DNA of 64,000 bases from contig CM069872.1 in assembly GCA_036172665.1 (NCBI GenBank), positions 46,858,101 through 46,922,100 of the forward strand. Direction: 5' to 3'. This document shows positions 47,276 through 58,289 of the stretch, one piece after another. Source of the stretch: Prosopocoilus inquinatus. Taxonomy: Eukaryota > Arthropoda > Insecta > Coleoptera > Lucanidae. The position numbers were made by a program, and so were the translations under genes. The notes under the pieces are model-generated. The model worked only from the letters and a program-made list of their open reading frames with translations. It searched no databases and was not told where the DNA came from. Numbering within the stretch: the stretch's first letter is position 1; each line of letters starts with the position of its first letter.

Positions 47276-47579
47276 ACTTACCTAATGCAGGATTTATTAA
47301 ACCATCAATTTTTTACTGTCTCTTATGTTTGATAAATGTTATTGTAGTAACGTTTTTTATACTTTATTGCAATTACAAACGGACAGATGTCATCTGTTGC
47401 CTGCCTATTAAAGTTATGAAACGGTTCTGTTGTTAGCAAACTGAATTTATTGTCCATCTATAATACAGCCTATTATTAGAACAGAATATTAGTTACGGAT
47501 AATTAACACGGAGTAATTTTAACAAACACAAGGCAACGCACAAATATAATTATACCTTTCGAAAACAACAAACTAATAT

Positions 47580-48310
47580 AGTGTTTCCCAACGAACGGAA
47601 CTAATAACGGGGTAAATTGCTGGCCCGCTAAGCAGTCCAAAATCGGAATGGATTTTCCGGGAAATGCAATATAATGTATGTGTGTAAAGGACTCCGAAGT
47701 TGGAGGAGGGAGCCGAATTAATCAATACGTAATGAATTATGAAGTGAACCAGGAAAGAGCGATAATACATCAATCTCAATTAATCACGGCTTAATAGGGC
47801 GTTATTAGAGAAACGTTAGGAATTATTCCTGGAAGTGGGAAAAATATTAATTATCCGGCAGCGAGCGGCAAATTTGCCATGTGTATAACTCAATTTAGGC
47901 GCCCATTATCGTTATTCACGAGCGTTACGTAATATTACGGGGCGTTATTCGTGCCGCGAATAAGAATTTCACCTTCCGATATCGCACCGCACGAAAGAAA
48001 CTACTTTATTACCGATGCTGATGCGAGGGACACGAATTACAACACGCAAATTGAATATTTATTTATTCGCTGCGAGCTTATGGACGATTGTATCTGGCGC
48101 ACATTTACATTTTCCGGACATGCGGAATGTGTTTGTTGAATAATCCCCCCACGTTATTCGCCGCCACCGGTTGCAATCAAATTCGTGGAAATTTTAAATT
48201 GTAATTAATTAAAATTTCATTATACACTCGCACTGCTTTAATTAAGAACCGTACGGCTTCAAAGAATTCCTACATGGGATTAATTATAAAACCGTGCGGC
48301 ACGTATAAAG
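47580..48310. other. Long GC-richer intronic block, candidate regulatory element
   Basis: About 700 bases with frequent CpG and homeodomain-like TAATTA words side by side. AGTGGGAA at about 47836 fits the Su(H) consensus. Frames at 47573-47779 and 47951-48139 are unassigned. Transposon hallmarks are absent. An enhancer role is inference only. Confidence 0.35.
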
Positions 48311-49079
48311 CAACAAGAAAAAGTCACTTCATAAACAATTACGGTTAATACTTCAACACAAGTAAAACAATGGTAATTACAAAACTGCAAAAAACTACTT
48401 GATTGTATCGATCCGAAAAGAAAACGTGAATTTGTCTTAAATTTTAATATAAAATTAGTTATTTTATGCTAAAACGAAACCACCAACTACAACAAATAAA
48501 ATGTTGATTATCGAATCTTATACGTAGATATACATAAAAATTTTTCTCGTGAGTTTCAAATGTTCAAATGTTTTATACGTATATCTGCTCTTTAGTATCT
48601 CGTATAGAGTAATTTCTGGTCAACACACAACCTGTATATTTCGAAGGTACACTGCTTTTATGACTATCTCTTCAAATGAATTTAGGAAAATACTTGACTG
48701 AAATATGGTTTGGGAAATGCGAAAATGACAAGGGTGCAATTTAAAATGACTTATTTCTAGGAATATACAGATTGTCTACCGATTTTTGCATTGTTTATCT
48801 TTATTACGTAGGTTCCAATGTATTCCGCCTTTATCTTATGACAACTGCGCGGTATACTATGCTGCACGAAGCGATTCAATTTTGCCATACTGTATGTTTT
48901 CCATGTTTCCACATTTTTGGAGGAAACTGTGTCGAATTATAAAGCTACGAAGAAATATTTAGCTTTCAAAGAAAAAAGAACAAACAAAAAACGTTTGTTT
49001 GTTGTGGTTGTTGTCGCTTCGCGTCACTGTTAACAATGTCAACAAAAATCATTTAATAATGATAGTACCATTTGATATA

Positions 49080-49101
49080 CATTGGCATTGGCATTGGCAT
49101 T
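49080..49101. repeat. (TTGGCA)n simple repeat
   Basis: Three to four copies of a hexanucleotide in intronic sequence. Confidence 0.8.
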
Positions 49102-49962
49102 TTACACACGATTTATTTAATTTAATCATTAAATAATTTGTTCATTATAGGGGGTAGGAGTAAAATGTCTTAAACTATTTTTAAGAATATCTTGTAATCT
49201 AGACGCCTGCAACTGGTAAAATGTACAACTTTAATCAAAACTAATGATTAGTTTAAAACCGAAACGCTGTTTCATTAGTTCTTATTTCCGTGTTTTACGT
49301 AATTTGAAAGTATAAGTATTCAATATTACAGTATACAGATCATTAATATTAAAATTTGAGGCACGATTCTTTATCTATCAAAGTAGTTACAAGACTTTTG
49401 GGACACAAGTTATAAACACTCACAGACATTTGGCTTTTTAGATTAGCTTTTCAATAAACTGCTTCTGGTTTTGCCGTTTTCAAAAGTTCTTCCTCCAGCA
49501 TACTTTTAAAATGAAAAATAATCCCATTTTTTATTCAGGTCTGGTACGTACTATACCAATAAAAGAATATGGGAAATCTGTAGTAATTAATACTATGCGA
49601 CATACTCAGTTTATAATAGAGCAGCAACCGATTCAAAAGGGAAAATGATTTAACTAAAAAAATAAAATAAAATTTCTTCAGCATGGTACATTGATTTAAT
49701 TAAATAATGAAGGCATTAAGCTTTAGAAAAACAAAGTCGCAGGCTTCAAAACATCCTGTATTTTCTATAATAATTAGTAAATGCCAACGGCATACTTCCC
49801 TCCCTCCTCTTCCTACAAATATCTAGCGTAGGCTGTCTCATTCTTTCTTGTGCACTGGACCGGACTAACGCATGTGCCGTAAGTTTTGGCGCAAATTTCA
49901 GCCCGCGATAAATTGAATAACAAGAAGAAAATATCAATCTCTGTTTCTTGAATCGTTTATAT

Positions 49963-50208
49963 TGGGGTCCCTAGATGTGATTGACATTTAACATGTCGGA
50001 CAGGGTTCGGCAGTACAACGTCAAATCCGCCATTTTGCCAAGTTCCGAATCGTTTAGGGCAGAGCATTACCATGTTTTTTTCTAACCCACGGTAAAATCA
50101 TATCTAGTTAGGACAGCCAACTATAAAATCTGAGATTACTAACGAAATGACGTTTTACTCCCGAATCCTCTTTGATATGTAAAATGTCAATCACGTTTAG
50201 GGACCCTA
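49963..50208. mobile_element. 246-bp MITE with 8-bp target duplication
   Basis: Ends TGGGGTCCCTAG..GTGATTGACATTTAACAT and, inverted, TAGGGTCCCTAAACGTGATT. The flanks carry the 8-bp direct repeat GTTTATAT at 49955-49962 and 50209-50216. The duplication size suggests hAT-type mobilisation. It lies just upstream of the transposase ATG. Confidence 0.88.
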
Positions 50209-50228
50209 GTTTATATCAACATGGCTTA

Positions 50229-51185
50229 CAAATTAGAAATTCGGAAAAGCATTTATGATTTGGTAAAGCCGAAATAATACGCATTTTTGAAAATCAAAAT
50301 ATATCGCGAGAACCATTTATCGCACAATTGCTGAATGTGAACAAGGTAATCCTCGTATGAATCTTCCAAAAAAATAGAATACCTCGCATTTTCACCAGAG
50401 TAAGAACCGAAAGACTAATAAGAAAAGCAAGAGACACTTGGCATTTCAGCAAGAAAAATGGCAGGAGAATATCGAGCATTAAGAACACCACATCGCGAAA
50501 TGGCCTAAATTACCGAAAACGAAGAAAACCCCCAAAATGTACAGCCAACCAACTAGCCAGAATCCTAGGTTAACACATCTAAGTACATTTTGCTAACAAC
50601 CGAATGATAATTATGCATGACGAAAAGTGCTCTTTACACTAAGCAACTCTGAAATGAAGGAAAAGGATGGCTTCTATCCTGACAATGTTGAAGAGATCCT
50701 TGCTAACGTTAAATATAAACAAAAAGCCAAATTCGCAGATAAGGTGCTAGTATGGTGCGCCGTTTCCACAAGAGGTATGTCCAGGCCGTATAAGAGGTGA
50801 AGCCCTGTACAGTCAAGGGCAAGTACATCGATAATTGTTTTAGAAAATTGCTTAATTTTATTGAAGAAGAACACGCTGGAGATAATATTATGTTCCGGCT
50901 AGACCTTGCTTCCTGTCACTACGCAAGTCAAACTCAAAATTAGATAGCAGACCAAAACATACCATTTGTTCCACGAAACGATAATCCTCCTAACCTTCCC
51001 CAGGCTCGTCCCATAAAAGATTTTTGGGCTCTTTTATCTCGAAAAGTTTACGATGCATACAATACAAAATGAGGAGAAACTTGATGATGCAGAATGTATG
51101 GATAATACCGAGGAATCGATGTAAATATCGTCCGCAGAAAGTTGCGTCTTGTGGAAGACCATCGCCCTCTGTATTTAATATAAGT
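50229..51185 (+). pseudogene. Broken Tc1/mariner-type transposase
   Basis: Begins MAYKLEIRKSIYDLVK, followed after a frameshift by the AEIIRIFENQNISR-like helix-turn-helix. Further on, 50640-50780 reads LSNSEMKEKDGFYPDNVEEI and KFADKVLVWCAVSTRG, and 50900-51065 reads DLASCHYASQTQ, stop, DQNIPFVPRNDNPPN and RPIKDFWALLSRKVYD. These are the conserved second-aspartate and downstream blocks of a large insect transposase family, which I believe is the DD41D (rosa-type) group. The C-terminal LRLVEDHRPL-like tail is near 51150. Multiple stops and indels inactivate it. Confidence 0.85.
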
Positions 51186-51729
51186 TTATAATTTTGTTGC
51201 TTTTGGAAAAGTTAATTACTAAATGTAACTAAATTTTAAGTAAATAATTTTTTGCCGAAGAAAACGTTGAAATTTGTGCCAAAAATTTATGAGACTTATG
51301 TCATACACCATTTTTTTAACGATTTCTATATCAAAACATATTGCCTAATACAAACTCATTCAATCTAGCGTGCGTCCCAAAAGTTTCATAACCTAGATCT
51401 CTACCAGTAATGAAAAGTACGTCGATTATTAACCCACAGCTGGTACGGTGGATTAGGTAAATTCCAGTCTTTCGTTTCTTGAATAATTTGAGTATTATAT
51501 TGAGTCAATATATAACCTAAATATATAAACTAAATTACAATAATTTCTGTTTGATGAAGAATCAATTTATTAAAAACCAAACGAAAAGAAATATTCGAAG
51601 GAATTTAAAACCTATACCTAAGTAAGTAAATGGGATCCTTATCTTTGTGTAATTAAAGAAGGGTCTCAAAATTCAATTTGGAAAAGAAAAAATCTCACGA
51701 TTACGATAAAGATGGTTGTAGAATATGCG

Positions 51730-52520
51730 GGTACATCATTCCCCCGAAACGCAAGTATAATCCGAGGAAGCTTTTAATGCTTAAATCTGGTCTAACAGAA
51801 TGAGAAGGGAAGTCTAATTGAGATTTTAATTACTGTTGCTTAAACTCACACCGCGAGCTCCTCTGTAATTGGCTGTCTAATTATCATGCAGCTCTGGTAG
51901 AGTTAGTTCAGACCGACTCTGTGCCGCCGGTAAGCTAGTTTACTTTTTTCATTATCCCGACTAATGTTTGCTCGGGTAACACAGGCTCGTTAGTTATTTT
52001 CTTGTAACGAACGACGGTATACATAATTCATGTTCGGCTGGACTTTTTTTTTTATTAAACAGTTATTAAACGCACATAAATCAAAATCTCGTTTAAGTAA
52101 TCCTCGGCCTTAATCAAGTTATAGTAATAATCATGCAGTCCGCCACGCCAGCTCGGTTTTCTTATTTTGAACGTTCTCATTTGCAATTTTCTTGAGGAAC
52201 ACGGGCGCCGTTTTCCACTTTAATTAAATCGCCGTTAGTACATGTTTAAGCGGAACTCGTTCCGGGGAAATTGTTATTGCACGCCCGCGCCGCTTCGCTT
52301 GTAATTTGATTTCATAATTATTTTTCTTTTTCGGGTAGCTTCTTGTCGCTGTTTACTTTACCCGACGTCGAGAATAAAATTATCGATTGCGGGACATTCA
52401 TTCCGACGGCGGCGGCGGCGCTGACAATGATTCGAAAGCAAGTAGTAGCCCGAGCTTCTGTTTAATCCTCGGATTAAGTTCAATATTAGCAGTGACTGTA
52501 ACCTAGGAGACCGCACAAAC
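51730..52520. other. Long CpG-rich intronic block, candidate regulatory element
   Basis: One of the longest GC-richer blocks, with CGACGGCGGCGGCGGCGCTG at 52405-52424 and several TAATTA/TTAATCC homeodomain-like words. It starts about 330 bases after the Tc1/mariner relic, and no insertion is evident inside it. No open frame of note. Enhancer or conserved non-coding role is inference. Confidence 0.4.
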
Positions 52521-52999
52521 CAATCACTCTACGATTTCGATTGGCACGTTGTTTACATTCGTTCTATTTAGTTGTATGTACTGAGCACCACGCACACATT
52601 ATTTTTACAGTAAAACCAAATTTATATACTTCCTATACATCTAACATCCATACTCCTACAGACTTTAGCAATTTGAGAACAATTAAAATCAAAATTTCTA
52701 ATTCATCACAAAAATATGAATCAGGTTCTATTTTCAAAAAAATGTATAACTTCAAAGTTGTAAATGAATATCGTCTTGACGGAGAAGATTAATTAACAAG
52801 AAACTGGTATACTTCGAGATGTCCTGCTGTTAATAAATACCGCAGTACGTGTCTGATAGTGATAAGTAAATGAGAATGTAAGCAACGGTCGGATTAACAT
52901 ACAAATTGATCCGTAATTACATACCGAATAGAAATCAAATTAGCAAGTTAAACACGACGTTAATATCAATACGTAATCTATCAGTGCTAACAACAGTGA

Positions 53000-53410
53000 G
53001 ATACATAAAACGGTAATAATGAACCGCAGGACGACGCCCTTCACACACCAGGAAATGTCGAGAACGTTTCGGCGGCGGTGAAATGGCGGAAAAATAAAGC
53101 CCCATCCCGGCGCTTTCACGCCATCACGTAACGTGAATAATTTAAAAAGTTTGTAAATTAAAAAGTCTTTGTAGAATTTCATGCAGCAGGATTATAATTT
53201 AATCCCCTGTCTGAAAGCAAAACGTTTTCCATAATTTCCACCGCAAAAAGGTGAATTCACTCTAAGTAAATTAATGAGAGTGTATTTTGGAAAGCTTAAT
53301 TATTACAGAAATGCGTTGGCACCCGTTAACAAGCCGCTGAATTATCGGGCTTTCCGGTGCGCCATGTCAAACGAATGTTTGTTCACCCAAATACCACTTC
53401 ATACACTGAA
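53000..53410. other. GC-richer intronic block
   Basis: CpG-containing sequence (TTTCGGCGGCGGTGAAATGG near 53068-53087) with an unassigned minus frame 52940-53182. Candidate regulatory element. Confidence 0.3.
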
Positions 53411-53607
53411 TATCAGATATAGTTGCTCTCATCATATTTTTCAGCGTTAATACACACACAGATTATTATGTTCACTTCCTTTTGTTAATAACAAATTTGT
53501 TACTCACTATTGATTATAAAATCTAATTTCAAGTAGCATTATTTATACAAATTACGAAGCTACTGATTCGGTATGGTAAAACAGTCCAGAACTTTTTTTG
53601 GTTGAAC

Positions 53608-53970
53608 AGGGCGCCATACTTACAGATATTTCCGGACGGTCTTGGCTCGTGACGTACTTGGCGCGCGTATCAAATCCACCACGAGCAGGATACGTTGTCG
53701 CTCACAAATGAACAAGCCAAATAAAAATACTTAGACGGTAGATTTACTTAGACGGTAGTCCAAGAATTGTATCGACCAGGTTTCATTTATTATTTAATTT
53801 ATTAAAAGTGATTTGCCTGTAAACGTAGTTTGAGACTCACGAGCCTGGATGCACGTTTTAACCGGCGTACTTGGAGCGAAGGTTTTTCCCCCTAAACACA
53901 CGAGCCAAGTCTGCGCGCCAAGTATATCACGAGCTAAGAGCGTCCGAAAGTATCTGTGTGTATGACGGGC
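53608..53970. mobile_element. MITE with ~55-bp inverted ends
   Basis: The left end is CATACTTACAGATATTTCCG, then TCTTGGCTCGTGACGTACTT and GGCGCGC. The right end is its imperfect reverse complement, GCGCGCCAAGTATATCACGA then CTAAGAGCGTCCGAAAGTAT and CTGTGTGTATG. An internal 17-base word (TTACTTAGACGGTAG-like) is duplicated near 53728-53758. Target duplication not clear. Confidence 0.75.
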
Positions 53971-54109
53971 TATTGTGTGAGTTTTATTCTGCCTGGTAAA
54001 CTATCGTACTTATCTGATACATTTAAGATTACGTTATCGCAATATCCGGAGCATCTAAAATTGAATTTCCCATAATCTGATAGTGTAGCTTATAAGAATC
54101 TCTTGAATA

Positions 54110-54540
54110 CAACGTGATCACGACGACTCCCTATAAGGCGACGACTTTTACTGAATCCAGTTTCAATTTCAGAAATCGAATTACACGTCGAAATTTGCTG
54201 AACGTAAACGGCGACGAGAAATTTGCTCGCGCCATTGTCTACCGGAGGAGTAGCGAGGTGTGATTATACAATTTCATATCTCGACGGTACAGAATCGGTG
54301 TGTAGGGAAAAGCGGGAAAATGCAATGTGAATCCTATAACGACGACACCTTCGCACACCCGAAAGGGCGCCGCTTAATGAGGTTTCGTTGGAGCGTGCCT
54401 GCTAATCCCGCCATTCAATGTGGCGTCTAGCAATCGCTAATTGCAAATTAAAACAATTATCCGTTTGAAGTGACTGATATCCCGAATTTCTTCCCCGCGA
54501 TACCCTTGATCACGGCGCTAATTTAAATTTTAAGTGAAAT
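54110..54540. other. GC-richer intronic block
   Basis: CpG-containing sequence, including GAAAGGGCGCCGCTTAATGA near 54361-54380. No gene or transposon end is recognised. Confidence 0.3.
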
Positions 54541-54592
54541 TTACTGGAATATATTCAAATTAGGTTTGAAACTGATTTTTATTAAAGTAATA

Positions 54593-54670
54593 CACTAGGA
54601 CCTCTTTAATCAGAACTAATAACTGCACTGGTTAATTAGGATTATCGAAATATTCGGATTATCGAACAAA
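54593..54670. mobile_element. Possible pogo/Tigger-like terminus
   Basis: AGGACCTCTTTAATCAGAAC followed by GGATTATCGAAATATTCGGA and TTATCGAACAAAGG resembles the Tigger/pogo terminal pattern of TTAATCCGAAC and GGATTATCGAA words. It directly adjoins family B copy 2. No partner end. Confidence 0.35.
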
Positions 54671-55173
54671 GGATTGGCATTTTTAAAAAATTCAGTTGGC
54701 ATGGTAGAGAAGGTCTCTTTTTCTTGATTCACCTATGTATCACTAGGGCAGAGGAGCTGAAAGATAATATAAGCCCATTCGTGGTAATTTTTAAAGTTCT
54801 TGTGAAAAAGCTTTTCATGTCATCTCAGTTCTATAGTGGTACCGAAAATTCTACGATTGCTTATATAAGCGTTTTCTGAACTAATTATTCTGTAACTGAA
54901 ACATTTTGCCATCCCATAAACTTCATATTTGGAAGAGAAAGTGAAAAAAAGAGAGTAGTCAAAACGTTTCTTTATGATACCCGTGCTTAACATGGATTTA
55001 TTCTTATTGCTTAAGTGATACATGACAAAATCAAGAAGAAATGACTAAGTCTAATCCTCGAGAGATAAACTATTTGCCAATGAATTAAAACTTCATTGGT
55101 CTTTATATGCGAATATTTTATCTCTCGAGGATTAGACTTAGTCATTTCTTCTTGATTTTGTCATGTATCACTT
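54670..55173. repeat. Dispersed repeat family B, copy 2 with terminal palindrome
   Basis: Homologous over most of its length to 33055-33514, inverted. Unlike that copy, its right end carries an inverted duplication that makes a large hairpin (55013-55173). The minus-strand frame 54820-55023 has a counterpart in the other copy, but the differences are mainly amino-acid changing, so it is not a gene. Confidence 0.9.
55013..55173. repeat. Hairpin with 57-bp perfect arms
   Basis: 55013-55069 and 55117-55173 are exact reverse complements, starting AAGTGATACATGACAAAATC. The 47-base loop itself contains the stem CCAATGAA/TTCATTGG (55077-55099). Identity of the arms contrasts with clear divergence between family copies, suggesting recent formation or conversion. 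Confidence 0.95.
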
Positions 55174-55559
55174 CTTTGTGGAAGGGCAAATTAATTATTT
55201 AATTGTATTGATTAGAAATAGCTACAATAATCATTATAAGGTCGCAAGACACGAAAATAAAAGGAAACTGAATATTGTTTTGTTTTAGAAGAATTCGCCC
55301 TTATACGAAATGATTTCTAAATAAGGCATAACAACTAGAACTAAGAGCGTACTTTTTTATTTAAAAAAAAACTGTTGCAAACTAGAGCTTAGAACGTATT
55401 AATTACAGAAAGTTGGAAAGAATAGTCCAGCACAAAATAAGAAAGTAACATTATCCTTGTTTGGTATTAATGTCATGATTTTTGTTTTCCGTTAAATTCC
55501 ATCGCGAAGGTGTATCCGTGGTAATACGATCGAGCAATTCCGCAAAAATAAAAGAAAGT

Positions 55560-55830
55560 CTCCACGTCAACTTTAATAACATCTAGAACACTTACCGAGC
55601 GTTCTGTTCGAACCTCTCGAGGGAGGGCGGTTATTGTGTGAACACGGGAAACGCTACTCGAGTCGAGGGTGAAGGGAACATCGATTTGCACAGCTCGTGA
55701 TCACATCAGTGGTCACTTTCCCTGAAGCTGCGGGCACAAAGGGTAATTCCCCTTATGCTGCGTACACTCGACGACGAGTGGGGTGGCCAGTGGCGTATAA
55801 CGGATACACATCGTGCCGCTAATATCATAC
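55560..55830. other. GC-richer intronic block
   Basis: CpG-containing sequence including CTCGACGACGAGTGGGGTGG near 55766-55785. The minus-strand frame 55473-55691 is unassigned. Candidate regulatory element. Confidence 0.25.
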
Positions 55831-56274
55831 CACTTATATCATTGAATAGGTTGGTTGGCTCACGTGCATGTCATGATATCAGCTACTTTTCAAATTAATT
55901 ATAACCACTTCCTTTGTTATAAAATGTTATTTAGCTTGAAGCTTAGACATACATATCTTATATATCATATGCACAACTTTTTAAGCCAGATTTTTCTAAC
56001 GTTACCGTTACGTTTAGGTTATCTTTTGATTCGTCAATTAGCGAGCACCAACCAGGAGAAATTCAAACTAATTTAGTTTTTGCTAAAAGAGTAGAAAATC
56101 AGAGACCTCGATCACAGTTAATGCTAACTCAATGCATTAGTGAAATTACTGAATTTCTATTTTTTTTTAGTAATATAGTAATATTTAAGTTTCTCCTGGT
56201 TATATAAAAGTTTCTTTGATGTGTTAAAAAAGCCGCTACTCGAACTTATTAGATGTGCTTGTTGTTATATTTAG

Positions 56275-56375
56275 TATTTGAGTATTTGAGTCTTGTTCTA
56301 ACCTCATACGTTAATACGAGATGAAGATAGTTTGAGTGTGCGCTAGTGCAGGATAACAAACAACTCTATAGTCTA
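56275..56375. mobile_element. Partial copy of the 119-bp foldback MITE
   Basis: GTCTTGTTCTAACCTCATAC, then TTAATACGAGATGAAGATA and GGATAACAAACA correspond to the reverse complement of 31960-32064. One arm is eroded. Confidence 0.75.
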
Positions 56376-56634
56376 GTGCTATTCATAATGTAGTTACAAA
56401 ATTAGTGCCTTAATCGGTGGTTACACTTACGTTTAATGTGATATGAAAAATTACGTTAGACGCAGACGTGGCCCCGGCATAAATGATGCTTTTTGTTTTA
56501 GGCTGTGGCTATGTACAGTCATACTGTTCAGTAATGTAATACAGTTTAAATTGCGACTTGATGCCTTCTGACCATTAAGATAGGTAAATAGACAAGCAAA
56601 TAAAAAATAAACATATGAAATAAAATTATACGCG

Positions 56635-57009
56635 TGTTTGTTTACCAGTTGCATAGCGATTTAAAGTTTTATTGGGGAGACATTGTTTGTTTACTTTTCG
56701 AACGACATTGAGTGAGTTAAAAAGTGCGTGCAAAGCATCGACTGAGTGGGCACTAGTGCCAACTCGACGAGGGGAACCGCCCGGAACCATCCCGGCCACC
56801 AAGGACGCTATTCCCGCCATCACCATCATCTGAGGCTGATTGAGAACGTCTCCCTCTCAACCCAGATCAAATCCAGCCAGAAGTTGCCGTCTTCACCCCG
56901 GTCAACCACATTCCGATGAGCCTACTCAGCCTGCCGCTGAGGCCACCTCCACACCCCTGCTAGCCGCATCAAGGACATGCCAGTTCTTCCGTGGCCAAAG
57001 GATCGACCG

Positions 57010-57048
<39 letters not shown>

Positions 57049-57360
57049 ATGTCGCATCGAGCCACAACCTTGACCATCGCAGCTCAAACCGCAGCTCGGA
57101 CGCGAAGTACGTCGCCACTGGAGACTAGGCCAACGCTAACCGCAGCTGCCCGCATGGACGACCAGGACCACAACTACCCCATTTCGGACTATTTATAATT
57201 TAATATTAAATAAAAGGTATCAATTTTTGTAAACAATTGTGTTTTAAAGCTCTACCCTCTGCGGAATCTACACCACCCTTCCACTCACGTGACATGGTGG
57301 AGGCGCTACCCTGTTAACACAGCTTGCTAATGGAACCAACCCCGGTAAGCGTGACAAAAA
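56635..57360 (+). mobile_element. Probable LTR and leader of an LTR retrotransposon
   Basis: A 650-700-bp GC-richer block beginning TGTTTGTTTACC and ending CACGTGACA (about 57292). An AATAAA signal lies near 57207. Directly after it comes TGGTGGAGGCGCTACC, in the position and with the TGG start of a tRNA primer-binding site. An ATG follows at about 57330 (MEPTPVSVTKSYV...) with a stop soon after, as expected of a truncated gag start. No second LTR, gag body or pol is present, so it would be a solo or truncated element. Confidence 0.45.
57010..57048. repeat. (TTAG)n microsatellite
   Basis: Nine or more tandem TTAG units inside the LTR-like block. The period is four, so this is not the arthropod telomeric TTAGG repeat. 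Confidence 0.9.
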
Positions 57361-57707
57361 GTTATGTGTTTCAAAGAAAAATACTATTCTATTTTTCGTT
57401 TCTATAATTTTAAATAACACTGGAATCCGGATTGCATTTTTTTAACATTGGTATCAAAGCATCTCGATATTATAATAATATACAAATGACTCTACTATCA
57501 ATGTTTTTTTACTTTTTACTCACGCTGAAGAAAAAGTTTTAAAAAATCAACTTCATTGTCTGAGTCTGCAAGAAAATAAAAGTAAGAAACCACAAAATGG
57601 TTATTGTAGAAATATACATTTATATGAGGTCTTAAATAAACTCACAATCAAAGCACGTCAAGTCAACGAGTTTGTCTACGACCCTGTTTACCTATTTGTG
57701 GATATTA

Positions 57708-58148
57708 CTCCAGGGGCCTTCTTCTCGAATCAAGGAAACAAACTTGCAAGAGCAAGTGACGTCAAAATGACGTAGACTCTCAAGCAAACTTATGTAAATG
57801 GTAGGAACACTGCGTCCTTTTGACGTCACGTTCTCTTGCGAGTTTGTTCCGTCGATTCGAGAATAATCACGCTGGAGCTTTCTTCTCGAATCGATTCGCA
57901 AGAGAACGTGACGTCGAAATGACGTAGGCTCTTGTACAAACCTGTGCAAATCGTAAGAGAACAACGTCATTTTGACGTTACGTTCTCTTGCGACTTTGTT
58001 CCATTGATTCAAGAAGGTCTAAAGCTCCTGTAGCTTTATTCTCGAATCGAGGAAGCAAACAAACTATTTGTACGAGAGCCTACGCCATTTTGACGTCACG
58101 TTTTCTTGCGAATCTATTCCCTCGATTCCTGAATAAGGCCCCAGGGAG
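57708..58148. mobile_element. Composite foldback/MITE with repeated ACGTCA units
   Basis: Outer inverted ends CTCCAGGGGCCTTCTTCTCG and, inverted, CTCCCTGGGGCCTTATTC. Inside, three consecutive blocks (about 57716-57870, 57880-58020 and 58030-58140) repeat TCTCGAATCGA, CAAGAGAACGTGACGTC and AAATGACGTAG in alternating orientation. The structure is multiply self-complementary. The 106-codon minus frame (57692-58012) lies wholly in these repeats and is not a gene. Confidence 0.8.
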
Positions 58149-58289
58149 ATTAGAGTTGAGAAGAAGAAACAAAATTTACACATTTTTAAACTTGGCAAAA
58201 GAAATATTGGTTACATATGGTGGTGTATAACCAAATTTTGAATTATTTATTTGGATGCACATTAAAAACTCAACAGCGGTCGTTACTTA

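Larger units (their letters stand above)
49386..51400 (+). mobile_element. Tc1/mariner-superfamily transposon relic
   Basis: Encodes a broken transposase (see 50229-51185). The right end is GCGTCCCAAAAGTTTCATAACC (about 51373-51394). A related inverted word, GTTACAAGACTTTTGGGACAC at 49387-49407, may be the left end. That leaves an unusually long leader before the ATG, part of which is a 246-bp MITE. Left boundary uncertain. Confidence 0.65.

Noticed and set aside
54820..55023. Conserved small protein shared by two loci
   Set aside because: The two copies differ mainly at amino-acid-changing positions, so shared openness reflects repeat ancestry.
57010..57048. Telomeric repeat
   Set aside because: The unit is TTAG (period 4), not TTAGG.
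57692..58012. 106-codon minus-strand protein
   Set aside because: Lies entirely in a multiply inverted MITE, and its translation mirrors the DNA repeats.
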